Shown piece after piece: positions 19,191-28,268 of a stretch of DNA of 64,000 bases. The stretch is from positions 868,001-932,000 of the forward strand of contig NZ_OCMT01000001.1 in the NCBI RefSeq assembly GCF_900215335.1. The letters run 5' to 3'. The notes below the pieces were generated by a model that worked only from the letters and a program-made list of their open reading frames with translations, was not told the DNA's origin and made no database searches. The first letter of the stretch is position 1. Each line of letters starts with the position of its first letter. The position numbers and the translations under genes were made by a program. Source of the DNA: Pedobacter xixiisoli (GTDB taxonomy: Bacteria; Bacteroidota; Bacteroidia; Sphingobacteriales; Sphingobacteriaceae).

Positions 19191-20684
19191 ATGAAAAACG
19201 TGAAAAATACAATATATACAGGAATATTAATGACGATGGTGTTGGGCACCAGCTTAATGTCATGCAAGAAGTTTTTAGATCCTAAACCGATCAGTGAAAT
19301 TCCTGCCGAAAATATGTGGCAAAACCAGAGAGATGTAAACGCAGGCATTGCCGAGATTTACTCATCTTTTAGAACGGCCCTCAACAGCAACTACTTCGCT
19401 TGGGGCGAAATGCGCTCAGATAATTTTGTGTTGTTTAATGAGCAACCAACTGAAAATGGAAGACTGATTCTCAATCAGCTGACTACAGATATGCAAAGTT
19501 CTAACTGGGCAAGTTTGTACAAGGTGATCAGCAATGCCAACTTCGCCATTAAAAATATACCAAACGCGAACATTACCGATGCGGTACTAAAAAACGACTA
19601 TTTAGCACAGGCTTATGCCATGAGAGCTTTATGTTATTTCTATGCGGTACGTGTTTGGGGCGATGTTCCTGTTTATTTGGAACCGATAGACAACTTAGAT
19701 AAAGGCGAATTTAGACCTAGAACAGCAAAAACGCAAGTACTTAGAAATGTGATTTTGGAAGATTTAAAAACTGCCGAACTCAACATTAATCCAGGTAATG
19801 TAGAAAGAAAGAGAATTTCTAGAAATGCCATTTACGCCATCATGGCGGATGTTTATATGTGGTTAGAAGATTACGATAATGCCGACAAGACTATTGATAA
19901 ATTGAGATCAAACGTTACTTATACCAATTTTGAGCCAGTTATGGCAACAATGAAGAAGACCTTTGTAGACGACCTGAACAACAAGCCGTCAGATAACGAT
20001 CCAACGAGAGATGAATATGGTCCAGGAGCTAACGAATTGATTTTTGTGATTCACCAGAACGTAGCCGAAGCTGGCTTAAATAACTACAGTTTAACTTGGT
20101 TGTTGTTGGGTAGCGGCACTGGACAAGGTTCTACGGTGGTTTTATCGCCAAAATTACAAGCTATTTATAATGCAGCAAAAGCAGCTACACCAAGCGATAA
20201 CCGTTTTGATAACTATTTAGCAGCATCGGGTGGTGGTACAACAACTTACCAAGTGCATAAATACATTGCCAACGGAACGGCATTGGCTTACCAAACTTTT
20301 ATCAATTGCCAAATGGCGTATCCAGTTTATCGTTTTACGGATATTTTATTGATGCAGGCAGAAGCAAAAGCTTACTTGGATAAGTGGCAAGATGCACTCA
20401 ATATTCTATCTACCACAGTAAGAGCTAGGGCAGGTGTAGCGTCAAGCACACGTACTTTGGCCAGTTTCTCTTCGAGAGATCAAGTGGTAGATTACATCTT
20501 GGATCAAAAACAAATTGAGCAAGTAGGGGAAGGTAAACGTTGGTTCGATTTGGTAAGGAACAAAAGAGCGGTAACCGTAATGAAACCAATCAACGGAATG
20601 GATAACATTAACCAAACGCTTTTCCCGATCCACCAGAGTTTAATCAACCAAAATCCTGCAATAAAACAAAACTTAGATTATTAA
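19191..20684 (+). CDS. SusD/RagB family glycan-binding lipoprotein
   Basis: Surface lipoprotein of 497 residues that acts as the lid of the SusC transporter and captures glycan. Lipobox SLMSC near residue 25, then the family opening KKFLDPKPISEIP. The helical TPR-like core includes AQAYAMRALCYFYAVRVWGDVPVYLEP, which is diagnostic of SusD, and the C-terminus carries EGKRWFDLVRNKRA and NPAIKQNLDY. Unusually for this phylum, the start codon follows an SD-like AGAAGGAGA, suggesting efficient initiation. It lies 17 bases after SusC and 10 before the fasciclin gene. Confidence 0.95.
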   Translation: MKNVKNTIYTGILMTMVLGTSLMSCKKFLDPKPISEIPAENMWQNQRDVNAGIAEIYSSFRTALNSNYFAWGEMRSDNFVLFNEQPTENGRLILNQLTTDMQSSNWASLYKVISNANFAIKNIPNANITDAVLKNDYLAQAYAMRALCYFYAVRVWGDVPVYLEPIDNLDKGEFRPRTAKTQVLRNVILEDLKTAELNINPGNVERKRISRNAIYAIMADVYMWLEDYDNADKTIDKLRSNVTYTNFEPVMATMKKTFVDDLNNKPSDNDPTRDEYGPGANELIFVIHQNVAEAGLNNYSLTWLLLGSGTGQGSTVVLSPKLQAIYNAAKAATPSDNRFDNYLAASGGGTTTYQVHKYIANGTALAYQTFINCQMAYPVYRFTDILLMQAEAKAYLDKWQDALNILSTTVRARAGVASSTRTLASFSSRDQVVDYILDQKQIEQVGEGKRWFDLVRNKRAVTVMKPINGMDNINQTLFPIHQSLINQNPAIKQNLDY

Positions 20685-20694
20685 TCGCAACGCA

Positions 20695-21354
20695 ATGAAA
20701 AAGATAAATCTAAAATTATCAGGCTTCCTATTCATCAGCATATTTTTCTTGTTGAGCAGCAGCGGTTGTAAAAAACTAGCTTTGCAAAAGAGCTATGATT
20801 ATGAAGGTGAGGCACTAGATCCGCATGTGAATATGACGGCTTGGGCTTATATGAACAGCAGACCAGACGTATTTTCTACGATGATTGCCGCTGTAAATTA
20901 TGCTGGCATGAGTGCCGAGTACGAGCAAACAAATGCTAAATACACTTATTTGTTCATCAATAACACAGGTATGACAGCCTTTTTGACCAAATATGGTTTC
21001 AGTAGCATTACACAAATAGACGTACAGAAAGTTAAAAAACTGCTACAATATCACATCATTGTGGGCGAATATCATGCTTATGATAAGAAATTGCCAGTAG
21101 AACCAATTTACGTGAAAACGCTATTAGCAGGAGAAGACGGTTTGCTAACCATCAAAGTGAACAAATCATCTGCAAACTCAGTGGGCTCACCAATTACCAA
21201 CGGAAATATCTTAATTAACCTAAGACCGAGTAATTTTTTAAGCGCTTCTATTAGTTCGGTAACCTCGAATATTTTACCAACCAATGGTGCCATACACGTT
21301 TTTCCAGGTTTTGCTTTTTATAGAAGAGACGCCAATTATACACCAGCATTTTAA
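20695..21354 (+). CDS. Fasciclin-domain lipoprotein
   Basis: Lipoprotein of 219 residues (lipobox SSSGC near 25, then KKLAL) with one fasciclin (FAS1) fold. Visible are the opening MNSRPDVFSTMIAAVNYAGM, the FINNTGMTAFLTKYGF segment, the VKKLLQYHIIVGEYHAYD block typical of FAS1, and the closing PTNGAIHVFPGF. FAS1 domains mediate adhesion or protein-protein contact. Because it is 10 bases after SusD and 21 before the next lipoprotein, it is probably an accessory of the surface SusCD complex. Members are known in other Bacteroidota PULs but are not universal. No sugar-binding residues can be assigned. Confidence 0.85.
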   Translation: MKKINLKLSGFLFISIFFLLSSSGCKKLALQKSYDYEGEALDPHVNMTAWAYMNSRPDVFSTMIAAVNYAGMSAEYEQTNAKYTYLFINNTGMTAFLTKYGFSSITQIDVQKVKKLLQYHIIVGEYHAYDKKLPVEPIYVKTLLAGEDGLLTIKVNKSSANSVGSPITNGNILINLRPSNFLSASISSVTSNILPTNGAIHVFPGFAFYRRDANYTPAF

Positions 21355-21375
21355 TCGAAAGCTTAATTATTGATC

Positions 21376-22944
21376 ATGAAAATATTTAAAATAATCAGCT
21401 GCTTTGTTATTGCCATTTTGGTGATGAATAGCTGTAAGAAAAAAAATGAGGTTGATTACTCTAGCACTAAAGCGCCAGAAATTAGCTTGATTTTGGACGA
21501 GATTAAGCCAGATTTAAATAAGGCAGACAACATCCCTTTGGTTTGTGTGATTTTTTCTGAAGCAGGCTTAAAGTCGGTGAAAATGAAAATTGTTAGACAA
21601 AACGTAGAAAGCGATTTTAAGGAGGTGACTTCATTTTATGATGTAAACCAATATTCAGTGAAAGAGTTGCCTCTGTGGGATGAGAACATGAGCTTTTTCA
21701 AAATCATTGCTACCGATAGGGCTGATAGAACTGTAGAAAAATTAATCCCAATTTCGGTGATTAAATACATGGCTCCGCCAGAAATCACATTTGAAAAACC
21801 TGAAATTGTAATTGATGAAAATACTGGTACAATTGTAATTCCCAGAACTAAGTTTTCGGTAAAAGGAGCCTCTAAATTAACTAAGGTTGAAGTGAACTTA
21901 TACGGCAAAGCTGGAATCATCAGTGTGCCGCTAAGTCCTGCATTTGCACAAGGTCTTACTTACGATTTCGATCAAGAGATTTTATATAAAGACGGCGATA
22001 ATGCTTTACAAGTTTCTGCAACGGACGAGTACGGAAAGATAAAAATCGAAACTTTACCTATTAGGTATATTGCTGTACCTGCACCAGTGATAACTGCTAC
22101 CGGCACTACTACTTTAAATCCAATTATTGCCAACAGCGGTACCAGCAGAACCTTAACTTTTAATGTAACATCGGCTACTGGTATCAATTCCATTAGAGTT
22201 TACAAAGTAGAGAAAAGTGTAGTTACCGAAATACCAGCTCCAGTTTCAAAAACTTATAATGCTGAAAAGAATGTTGATTTTTCTGCAGAATTGCCAGCTT
22301 TTGCCGCTACAAATAACGGAATCAGAATTGTCGCTTTTGATCAGTTAGGTCGTTCAACACAGGTTGATATTAAAACCATCATCGATTTAAATTACAGTGC
22401 CAGCCAACGTATCGGTTCACAGTTTTATTCGAAAGATGCAGACCCAGCTTATCCTGGTATTTATAACTTTTTTTCTGTAAAAGATTTGAAAACTTATAAC
22501 CTAAGTCAGTTTTATGCAAATAAAACAAACATTGATTTATATTTCTATTTCTTTGGTGGTGCGGTAAGAATATATACGCCAATTACCAACAGACCTGGAG
22601 AAGCATGGTCTAGTGATCCTGCTAACAATGTCCCTTTGTTAGAAACTTGGACTGGAAGAAACAATACTAAAATCAAAAAGTACGTTCCTGGCTCATATAG
22701 TTTTAATTTCGATGATGTAACGTCTACAGATTTAAAAACTCCCGCCATACAGAATTATCTAAATACTGCATCTACAGCCACAGATTTTGCTGGTTTGGTA
22801 GCTGGTGAATCTATTTTCTTTCAAACTTCAGCTTTGTCAACTGCACCTTCTAAAATCGGCATGATGAAGATCGAATCGTTTACCGTAGATCCTACCAATA
22901 ATACCAAAGGATTTTATATCGTATCATTTAAAGTTATCCAATAA
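21376..22944 (+). CDS. Putative surface glycan-binding lipoprotein with Ig-like repeats
   Basis: Lipoprotein of 522 residues (VMNSCKKK lipobox near 20). I use the ATG at 21376; a TTG two codons upstream is less likely. It contains several tandem Ig-like beta-sandwich segments (near residues 35-130, 135-230 and 235-330; for example FSVKGASKLTKVEVNLYG and TFNVTSATGINSIRVYK). A C-terminal domain of about 180 residues is rich in Tyr and Trp and may bind glycan (FYSKDADPAYPGIYNFFS, YFYFFGGAVRIYTP). Position after SusC, SusD and FAS1 is that of SusE/F-type surface glycan-binding proteins, which share little sequence. Function is inferred from position and architecture. Confidence 0.65.
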   Translation: MKIFKIISCFVIAILVMNSCKKKNEVDYSSTKAPEISLILDEIKPDLNKADNIPLVCVIFSEAGLKSVKMKIVRQNVESDFKEVTSFYDVNQYSVKELPLWDENMSFFKIIATDRADRTVEKLIPISVIKYMAPPEITFEKPEIVIDENTGTIVIPRTKFSVKGASKLTKVEVNLYGKAGIISVPLSPAFAQGLTYDFDQEILYKDGDNALQVSATDEYGKIKIETLPIRYIAVPAPVITATGTTTLNPIIANSGTSRTLTFNVTSATGINSIRVYKVEKSVVTEIPAPVSKTYNAEKNVDFSAELPAFAATNNGIRIVAFDQLGRSTQVDIKTIIDLNYSASQRIGSQFYSKDADPAYPGIYNFFSVKDLKTYNLSQFYANKTNIDLYFYFFGGAVRIYTPITNRPGEAWSSDPANNVPLLETWTGRNNTKIKKYVPGSYSFNFDDVTSTDLKTPAIQNYLNTASTATDFAGLVAGESIFFQTSALSTAPSKIGMMKIESFTVDPTNNTKGFYIVSFKVIQ

Positions 22945-22965
22945 CATAAAAAAAATAAAATAATT

Positions 22966-22991
22966 TGGGCTATCACCTCGCTGATAGCCCA
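22966..22991 (+). terminator. Intra-operon hairpin between binding proteins and enzymes
   Basis: Perfect 10-bp stem (TGGGCTATCA at 22966-22975 with 22982-22991) and a 6-base loop, located 21 bases after the lipoprotein stop and 20 before the next start. There is no T run after it, so partial termination, mRNA end protection or processing are likelier than full termination. It would allow more transcript of the surface-protein genes than of the downstream enzymes. Confidence 0.6.
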
Positions 22992-23011
22992 TTCAAAAAG
23001 ACCCATTCGTA

Positions 23012-25003
23012 ATGAAAATTTTAGCTGCCCTATCCCTGTTTTTAGTAGTGCTGTATGCCTCCTTTTTGAGTAAACCAAAGGAAAATGAGTATGATGTTGT
23101 GGTCTATGGTGGCACTTCATCTGGTGTAATTGCTGCCTATGCTGCTGCAAAAGAAGGATTAAGTGTAGTCATTCTAGAACCCAACAAACACTTAGGTGGA
23201 TTAACCACCAGCGGTTTAGGTCACGTAGATATTGGCAATCACGAAACTGTGGGCGGTTATGCCATGGAATTTTTAAAAAGAGTGGGTGTGCATTACGGAA
23301 TGAAACGCTTTTGCACCGAAATGGAAAGTTCTGCGGCAGAAAAGGTTTTTCTAGAAATGACGAAAGAAGCTGGTGTAACTGTATTTTATCAATCACGCCT
23401 ACGCGAAAAAAATGGAGTCGTAAAAAAGAACAATAAAATTGAAAAAGTAAGCTTAGAAAATGGTAAGACCTACACTGCAAAAGTTTTCATAGATGCTACC
23501 TATGAAGGCGATTTGATGGCAGGTGCAAAAATTCCTTATACGGTTGGTAGAGAAAGCAACAAAAAATACGGAGAGTCTTCTGCCGGAATTCAGAAGTATA
23601 GCCAAAGTGGTGTGCTAAGTAATGCGAGATTAGAAGAAATTAAAGAGCTGAGCGCTACTTTTCCATTAGACTATATTTTTGCGAACAAAGCCGAAAAAGG
23701 AAGTGCCGACAATAAAGTGCAAGCTTATACTTATCGTTTAAGTTTAAGTACCGATAAAAATAATCAGGTTCCTTTTACGAAGCCTAAAAATTATCATCCT
23801 AAGCGTTACCACGACAATTTAGTTAGAATTTACAAATCGAAACTAATACAGTTTGATAAAGTGGTTACGGTTTATCCGATGCCAAACAACAAAACGGATA
23901 TCAACCACTTAGATGTTATTAATGCATCTTGGAATTATCCAGACGGTTCGTATAAAGAAAGAGATTACATCGCTAATTACCACAAAGAATACGAGCAAGG
24001 TTATTTGTATTTTCTGGCCAACGATGAAAACGTGCCAGAAGCTTTGCGTAAAGATGCGAGTCGCTATGGTTACTCGAAAGACGAGTTCGCTGATAACGGT
24101 AACTGGCCATATCTTTTATACGTAAGAGAGGGCAGAAGAATGTTGGGCAACTACGTGATGGTACAACAAGATGCATGGAGCAACATCAACAAAGTAGATG
24201 GTATTGGCATGGGTTCATATTTTATGGATTGCCACACGGTACAGCAAATTATTACGCCAGACGGCAGGGCTATGCAGGAAGGTGAAATGGAACACGCACC
24301 GTTTAGACCTTACGAAATTTCTTACAATTCTTTAGTGCCAAAAATTAGCGACTGCGAAAACCTTTTCGTTACGGTTTGTATGTCAGCTTCGCACACTATT
24401 TACGGTTCGTTACGTATGGAACCTGTATTTATGATCACCGGACAGGCAGCAGGTGTGGCAGCAGCAATGGCCGTCAATACTAAAAAAGCAGTGCAGCAAA
24501 TCGATATCCCTCAGTTGAGAGAAAAATTGTTAGCGCAAAAGCAGATACTAAGTCACCAAACGAAACCAGGTTTTTTCATCACTAAAGAAAGTACCCAAGG
24601 TTACGTGATGGACGATACGGATGCAGTGGTAAAAGGGACTTGGCTACATTCTATCAGCAGTGCGCCATTTTTAATGTACAATTACCAGTTTGTCGCACAA
24701 ACACCAAAGGAAACAGCTTCGGCAGTTTATCAGCCTAAATTACCTGAAGATGGAAATTACGAAGTGCAATTAATGTACTCGGCAGATACCAACAGAAGCA
24801 AAAAAGCCAGAATTGTAATTACCGACGACGAAGGCGAGAAGGAAGTTTGGGTAGACATGAGCAAGAAGAATACCGCGGCTAATCCGTGGCATTCACTAGG
24901 AGAATTTAAATTCTCGAAGCAGAAACAACCAAAAGTAACCATTTCTAACAAAGGCGACGGTGGTATTGTAGTCGCAGATGGTCTCCGATTTAATAAAATA
25001 TAA
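23012..25003 (+). CDS. Exported FAD-dependent oxidoreductase with golvesin-like C-terminal domain
   Basis: Flavoprotein of 663 residues in the FAD_oxidored (PF12831) family, exported or anchored by a hydrophobic N-terminus (about 1-18). The Rossmann motif reads VVVYGGTSSGVIAAYAAAKEG, followed by EPNKHLGGLTTSGLG. Family landmarks are FIDATYEGDLMAGAKIPYTVGRE, YVREGRRMLGNYVM and the C-terminal FAD contact SLRMEPVFMITGQAAGVAAA. Residues about 565-663 form a beta-domain resembling the golvesin/xanthan-lyase CBD-like module (GNYEVQLMYSADTNR, VVADGLRF). Such proteins are often mislabelled xanthan lyase. No reaction is established for the family; oxidising a sugar before or during cleavage is an inference from the PUL setting. 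Confidence 0.82.
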   Translation: MKILAALSLFLVVLYASFLSKPKENEYDVVVYGGTSSGVIAAYAAAKEGLSVVILEPNKHLGGLTTSGLGHVDIGNHETVGGYAMEFLKRVGVHYGMKRFCTEMESSAAEKVFLEMTKEAGVTVFYQSRLREKNGVVKKNNKIEKVSLENGKTYTAKVFIDATYEGDLMAGAKIPYTVGRESNKKYGESSAGIQKYSQSGVLSNARLEEIKELSATFPLDYIFANKAEKGSADNKVQAYTYRLSLSTDKNNQVPFTKPKNYHPKRYHDNLVRIYKSKLIQFDKVVTVYPMPNNKTDINHLDVINASWNYPDGSYKERDYIANYHKEYEQGYLYFLANDENVPEALRKDASRYGYSKDEFADNGNWPYLLYVREGRRMLGNYVMVQQDAWSNINKVDGIGMGSYFMDCHTVQQIITPDGRAMQEGEMEHAPFRPYEISYNSLVPKISDCENLFVTVCMSASHTIYGSLRMEPVFMITGQAAGVAAAMAVNTKKAVQQIDIPQLREKLLAQKQILSHQTKPGFFITKESTQGYVMDDTDAVVKGTWLHSISSAPFLMYNYQFVAQTPKETASAVYQPKLPEDGNYEVQLMYSADTNRSKKARIVITDDEGEKEVWVDMSKKNTAANPWHSLGEFKFSKQKQPKVTISNKGDGGIVVADGLRFNKI

Positions 25004-25012
25004 GCACATAAA

Positions 25013-26464
25013 ATGAAACAGAAATTCCTCATTACCACAGTAGTTGCCTTGTTGGCGTTTATCGGGATGGCACTGACTAAAAAGTCGGATGTAATCATTT
25101 ATCCCGCACCAGCAGGAGAAAAAATTAGCGAAGCCTATACCGTTTCGGTTAACCGCGAAAATGTACCTGTTTACATTGCCAAAGTAGCGCCTTTAGATAA
25201 AAAGTTGCGCTATAAAGCGATGGACGATAAATTGAACTCGGCAAAGTTCTTTGATGAAGCTGCTTTTGCTTATTTCGACCTTAATGGCACGGCACAAGTG
25301 AGTGTTAAAGCACCAGTTCAAATTAAAGAAGTGAAGATTTTACCAAGTTCGTATCAAATTAAGCATGAGGTAAGAGGTGGTGTCATTACGTTTCCAATTA
25401 AAACTGGGCAGCAAGTAACGGTAGAAATTAATGGCGAAATCATTAAATCGTTGCACATTTTTGCGAACGAAATAGAGAAAGATAAGCCTTCGACAAACGA
25501 CCCTAATGTGATTTTTTACGGTCCCGGTGTACATGAAATTAGCCGTTTAATTGTAAAAGACAACCAAACACTTTATTTAGCTGGCGGTGCAATTTTAAGA
25601 ACTGTAATTGGCGACAAAGAACAAACCACCAACGTACCAACAAGTGGTTTACACAACAAACCTTATCCGCCATCTATCAGCTTGGTAGGTAAAAATATCA
25701 AAGTTAGAGGTCGTGGTATTATCGACGGTTCTGCTTGTCCCACCCATTCTCGTAACATGATTATGGTGCAGGGAAGTGATATCAGTATCGAAGGAATTAT
25801 TCTCCGTGATGCAAGTTTATGGACTTTGCCTGTGCGTATGTCTCACAATGTACACATCAATAACATCAAGTTAATTGGCTATCGTGCCAACTCTGACGGC
25901 GTTGATATCTGCAACAGTACCGATATTTTGGTAGAAAAGTGTTTCATCAGAACACTGGATGATTTAGTGGTGATTAAATCGCTAAAAAATAAAGGTGTTA
26001 CCGAAAGAATTACCGTTCGTAAATGTGTATTGTGGAACGAAGTAGCTCATGCATTAAGCATTGGTGCCGAAATTAATGGCGATATCAAAGATATTCTATT
26101 TACAGATTGTGATGTAATTCATGATTTGGGTAGAGAATGGTCTCTACGTGTGTACCATTGCGATGCTGGAAAAGTGAGTAACATCCGTTTCGAAAACCTA
26201 AGAATTGAAGAGTCTAAAAAGTTCATTTCCCTATGGATTAACAAAGCTGTTTGGTCTACAGATGCAGAGCGTGGCCATATCGATAACATCTCATTCAAAA
26301 ATATCAGCGTTGCTGGAAGCCCTGTAACTGTAGAATTATTAGGCTACGGCGCAGAAAATAAAGTGAACAAAGTTGATTTTAAAAACATCACCTTGAACGG
26401 GACGAAGTTGACCAAAGATATCATCAAACAAAACGATTTCGTGACTAACGTAACTGTAAAATAA
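25013..26464 (+). CDS. GH28-like right-handed beta-helix protein
   Basis: Exported protein (signal about 1-22) of 483 residues. It has an N-terminal beta-sandwich and then a beta-helix resembling polygalacturonases and GH49 dextranases (YGPGVHEISRLIVKDNQTLYLAGGAI, VRGRGIIDGS). Two GH28-type acidic sites are visible: NSDGVDICN, matching the NTDG motif, and LDDLVVIKS, matching the DD motif. The usual GHG and RIK motifs are replaced by HALSIGAEINGD and by no clear basic triad. It is therefore either a divergent glycosidase or a lyase-like enzyme with altered specificity. It is packed between the two FAD oxidoreductases: 9 bases after the first, and overlapping the second by one base (TAATG), which implies linked function. 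Confidence 0.75.
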   Translation: MKQKFLITTVVALLAFIGMALTKKSDVIIYPAPAGEKISEAYTVSVNRENVPVYIAKVAPLDKKLRYKAMDDKLNSAKFFDEAAFAYFDLNGTAQVSVKAPVQIKEVKILPSSYQIKHEVRGGVITFPIKTGQQVTVEINGEIIKSLHIFANEIEKDKPSTNDPNVIFYGPGVHEISRLIVKDNQTLYLAGGAILRTVIGDKEQTTNVPTSGLHNKPYPPSISLVGKNIKVRGRGIIDGSACPTHSRNMIMVQGSDISIEGIILRDASLWTLPVRMSHNVHINNIKLIGYRANSDGVDICNSTDILVEKCFIRTLDDLVVIKSLKNKGVTERITVRKCVLWNEVAHALSIGAEINGDIKDILFTDCDVIHDLGREWSLRVYHCDAGKVSNIRFENLRIEESKKFISLWINKAVWSTDAERGHIDNISFKNISVAGSPVTVELLGYGAENKVNKVDFKNITLNGTKLTKDIIKQNDFVTNVTVK

Positions 26465-28257
26465 TGAAGAGAATAATTCTCCTTTCTTGTTTAAGCCTCG
26501 TATTTTTCATCGCGTTTGCGCAGAAGAAACAATATGACGTAGTGGTAGTTGGTGCCAATCCAGGTGGAATTATGGCGGCAATTAGTGCTGCAAAATTGGG
26601 CAAAACGGTGTTGTTATTAGAGCGTACCAATCATATTGGTGGTTTGCCTGCTAATGGTTTGGGCGCTACAGATATCGATACCAGAGGCGCAACTACAGGA
26701 TTGTTCTTGGAGTTTGTGCAGCGTATTAAAGCGCATTACGTTAATCAGTATGGTGCACAATCGCAGCAGGTAAAAGACAGTAGAGATGGCTACCATTTCG
26801 AGCCTTCGGTAGCGGAGAAAGTATTTTTAGCCATGTTGGCCGAACAGCCAAAAGTTACGGTGTTAAAAATGCGTCAGTTTGATGCTTTGCCTAAAAATAT
26901 CGTACTACAAAATAATGCCGTAAAATCGATAACAGTTACCAATCGAGAAACGAAGAAATTAGAGCAATACATAGGAAATGTATTTATCGATGGCACTTAC
27001 GAAGGTGATTTAGCTGCAGCCGCAGGCATTCCATTTCGTGTAGGCAGAGAGGGCAAAAAAGAATACAACGAGATTGGTGCCGGCGTAGTTTACAAATTTT
27101 GGGATGGCCCAGAAGTAGATTCTTTAACTACACACAAGGCCGACACCGCCATTCAAGCTTATAACTATCGCGTAAACCTCACTAAAAATACAGCTCAGAA
27201 AGTAGATTTTGTGAAGCCAGCAAATTACAATAGAAACGAATATCTTTCTTTAGTAGACGATGTTAAACTAGGTCGCCAGCAAGCCATTGGTCCATTGAAA
27301 AGTGGTATTGATATGGTGGTGAATAGTGTAGGCATTCCGAACGGAAAAGTAGATGCCAACAACCAACATGCTGCTTTAATTTCTACAGACTTGCCCGAAG
27401 AAAACTATTATTGGCCAAAAGCCAGTTGGGCTTGGAGAGACCAGTATGCAGAAAGGTTGCGTTCTTACACTTTAGGCTTGCTATATTTCGCCGCTCATGA
27501 CGAAGCTTTGCCTCAAGAATTTAGAACCAAAGTGCAACAATGGGGCTTAGCGAAAGATGAATATCAGGATAACCAAAACTTCCCAAGACAGGTTTATGTA
27601 CGTGAGGGAAGAAGAATTGTGGGGCTTCATACCTTCACCGCTAACGATGCGCTTCCTGTAAATGGTTCGGAGAGACCGCCAGTTTACGCTAAAAGTATCA
27701 CGGCGGGGCATTACTCTTTAGATTCGCACGCTACCCGAAAAAGAGAAAATGGAAAACCAGTGTTGGAAGGTTTTTTAAGCTATAAAACAAAGCCTTACAC
27801 TGTACCGTTGGAAGTTATTATTCCGCAGAAAATAACTAATGTTTTATGCCCAGTTCCAGTTTCTGGTACACACATCGGTTTCTCTACTTTAAGGATGGAA
27901 CCTTGTTGGATGGCCATTGGACAGGCTGCTGGAGTTACTGCATCACTGATGTTGGATAAAAAAACCTTAGCAAAGGATATTCCTGCGGTATCCATACAAA
28001 ACATCCTGATTGACCAAAAAGCAACGCTCATTTATGTTGAAGATGTGAAGTTGAATGACCCAGATTTTAAAATGGTACAGTTACTAGGTTTAAAAGGTTA
28101 TTTGCCATCTTTTAAAGCCAACTTAAACGATAAAATATCAGCGGAAACGCTAAAAAACTGGGAAAAGCTAGCTGGACGAAAGCTTTCTTTCACAACAAGT
28201 CATACGAGAAGAGAAGTGCTTCAATACATTTTTAACAAAACCTATCCAAATATTTAA
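26464..28257 (+). CDS. Second exported FAD-dependent oxidoreductase (PF12831 type)
   Basis: Flavoprotein of 597 residues with a cleavable signal (about 1-19, ending FAFAQKK). It shares the family order with the upstream protein: VVVVGANPGGIMAAISAAKLGKT, ERTNHIGGLPANGLGATD, FIDGTYEGDLAAAAGIPFRVGRE, YVREGRRIVGLHTF and TLRMEPCWMAIGQAAGVTASL. It lacks the golvesin-like tail; instead about 90 C-terminal residues form a small helical domain (YIFNKTYPNI at the end). The two paralogues are clearly distinct (roughly one-third identical by eye), so they may act on different sugars or positions. The start codon overlaps the previous stop, giving translational coupling with the beta-helix gene. Confidence 0.83.
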   Translation: MKRIILLSCLSLVFFIAFAQKKQYDVVVVGANPGGIMAAISAAKLGKTVLLLERTNHIGGLPANGLGATDIDTRGATTGLFLEFVQRIKAHYVNQYGAQSQQVKDSRDGYHFEPSVAEKVFLAMLAEQPKVTVLKMRQFDALPKNIVLQNNAVKSITVTNRETKKLEQYIGNVFIDGTYEGDLAAAAGIPFRVGREGKKEYNEIGAGVVYKFWDGPEVDSLTTHKADTAIQAYNYRVNLTKNTAQKVDFVKPANYNRNEYLSLVDDVKLGRQQAIGPLKSGIDMVVNSVGIPNGKVDANNQHAALISTDLPEENYYWPKASWAWRDQYAERLRSYTLGLLYFAAHDEALPQEFRTKVQQWGLAKDEYQDNQNFPRQVYVREGRRIVGLHTFTANDALPVNGSERPPVYAKSITAGHYSLDSHATRKRENGKPVLEGFLSYKTKPYTVPLEVIIPQKITNVLCPVPVSGTHIGFSTLRMEPCWMAIGQAAGVTASLMLDKKTLAKDIPAVSIQNILIDQKATLIYVEDVKLNDPDFKMVQLLGLKGYLPSFKANLNDKISAETLKNWEKLAGRKLSFTTSHTRREVLQYIFNKTYPNI

Positions 28258-28268
28258 GATCCTCGAAC

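Noticed and set aside
23012..25003. Xanthan lyase
   Set aside because: This label comes from the golvesin/xanthan-lyase CBD-like tail; the catalytic part is an FAD oxidoreductase and lacks the toroid of polysaccharide lyases.
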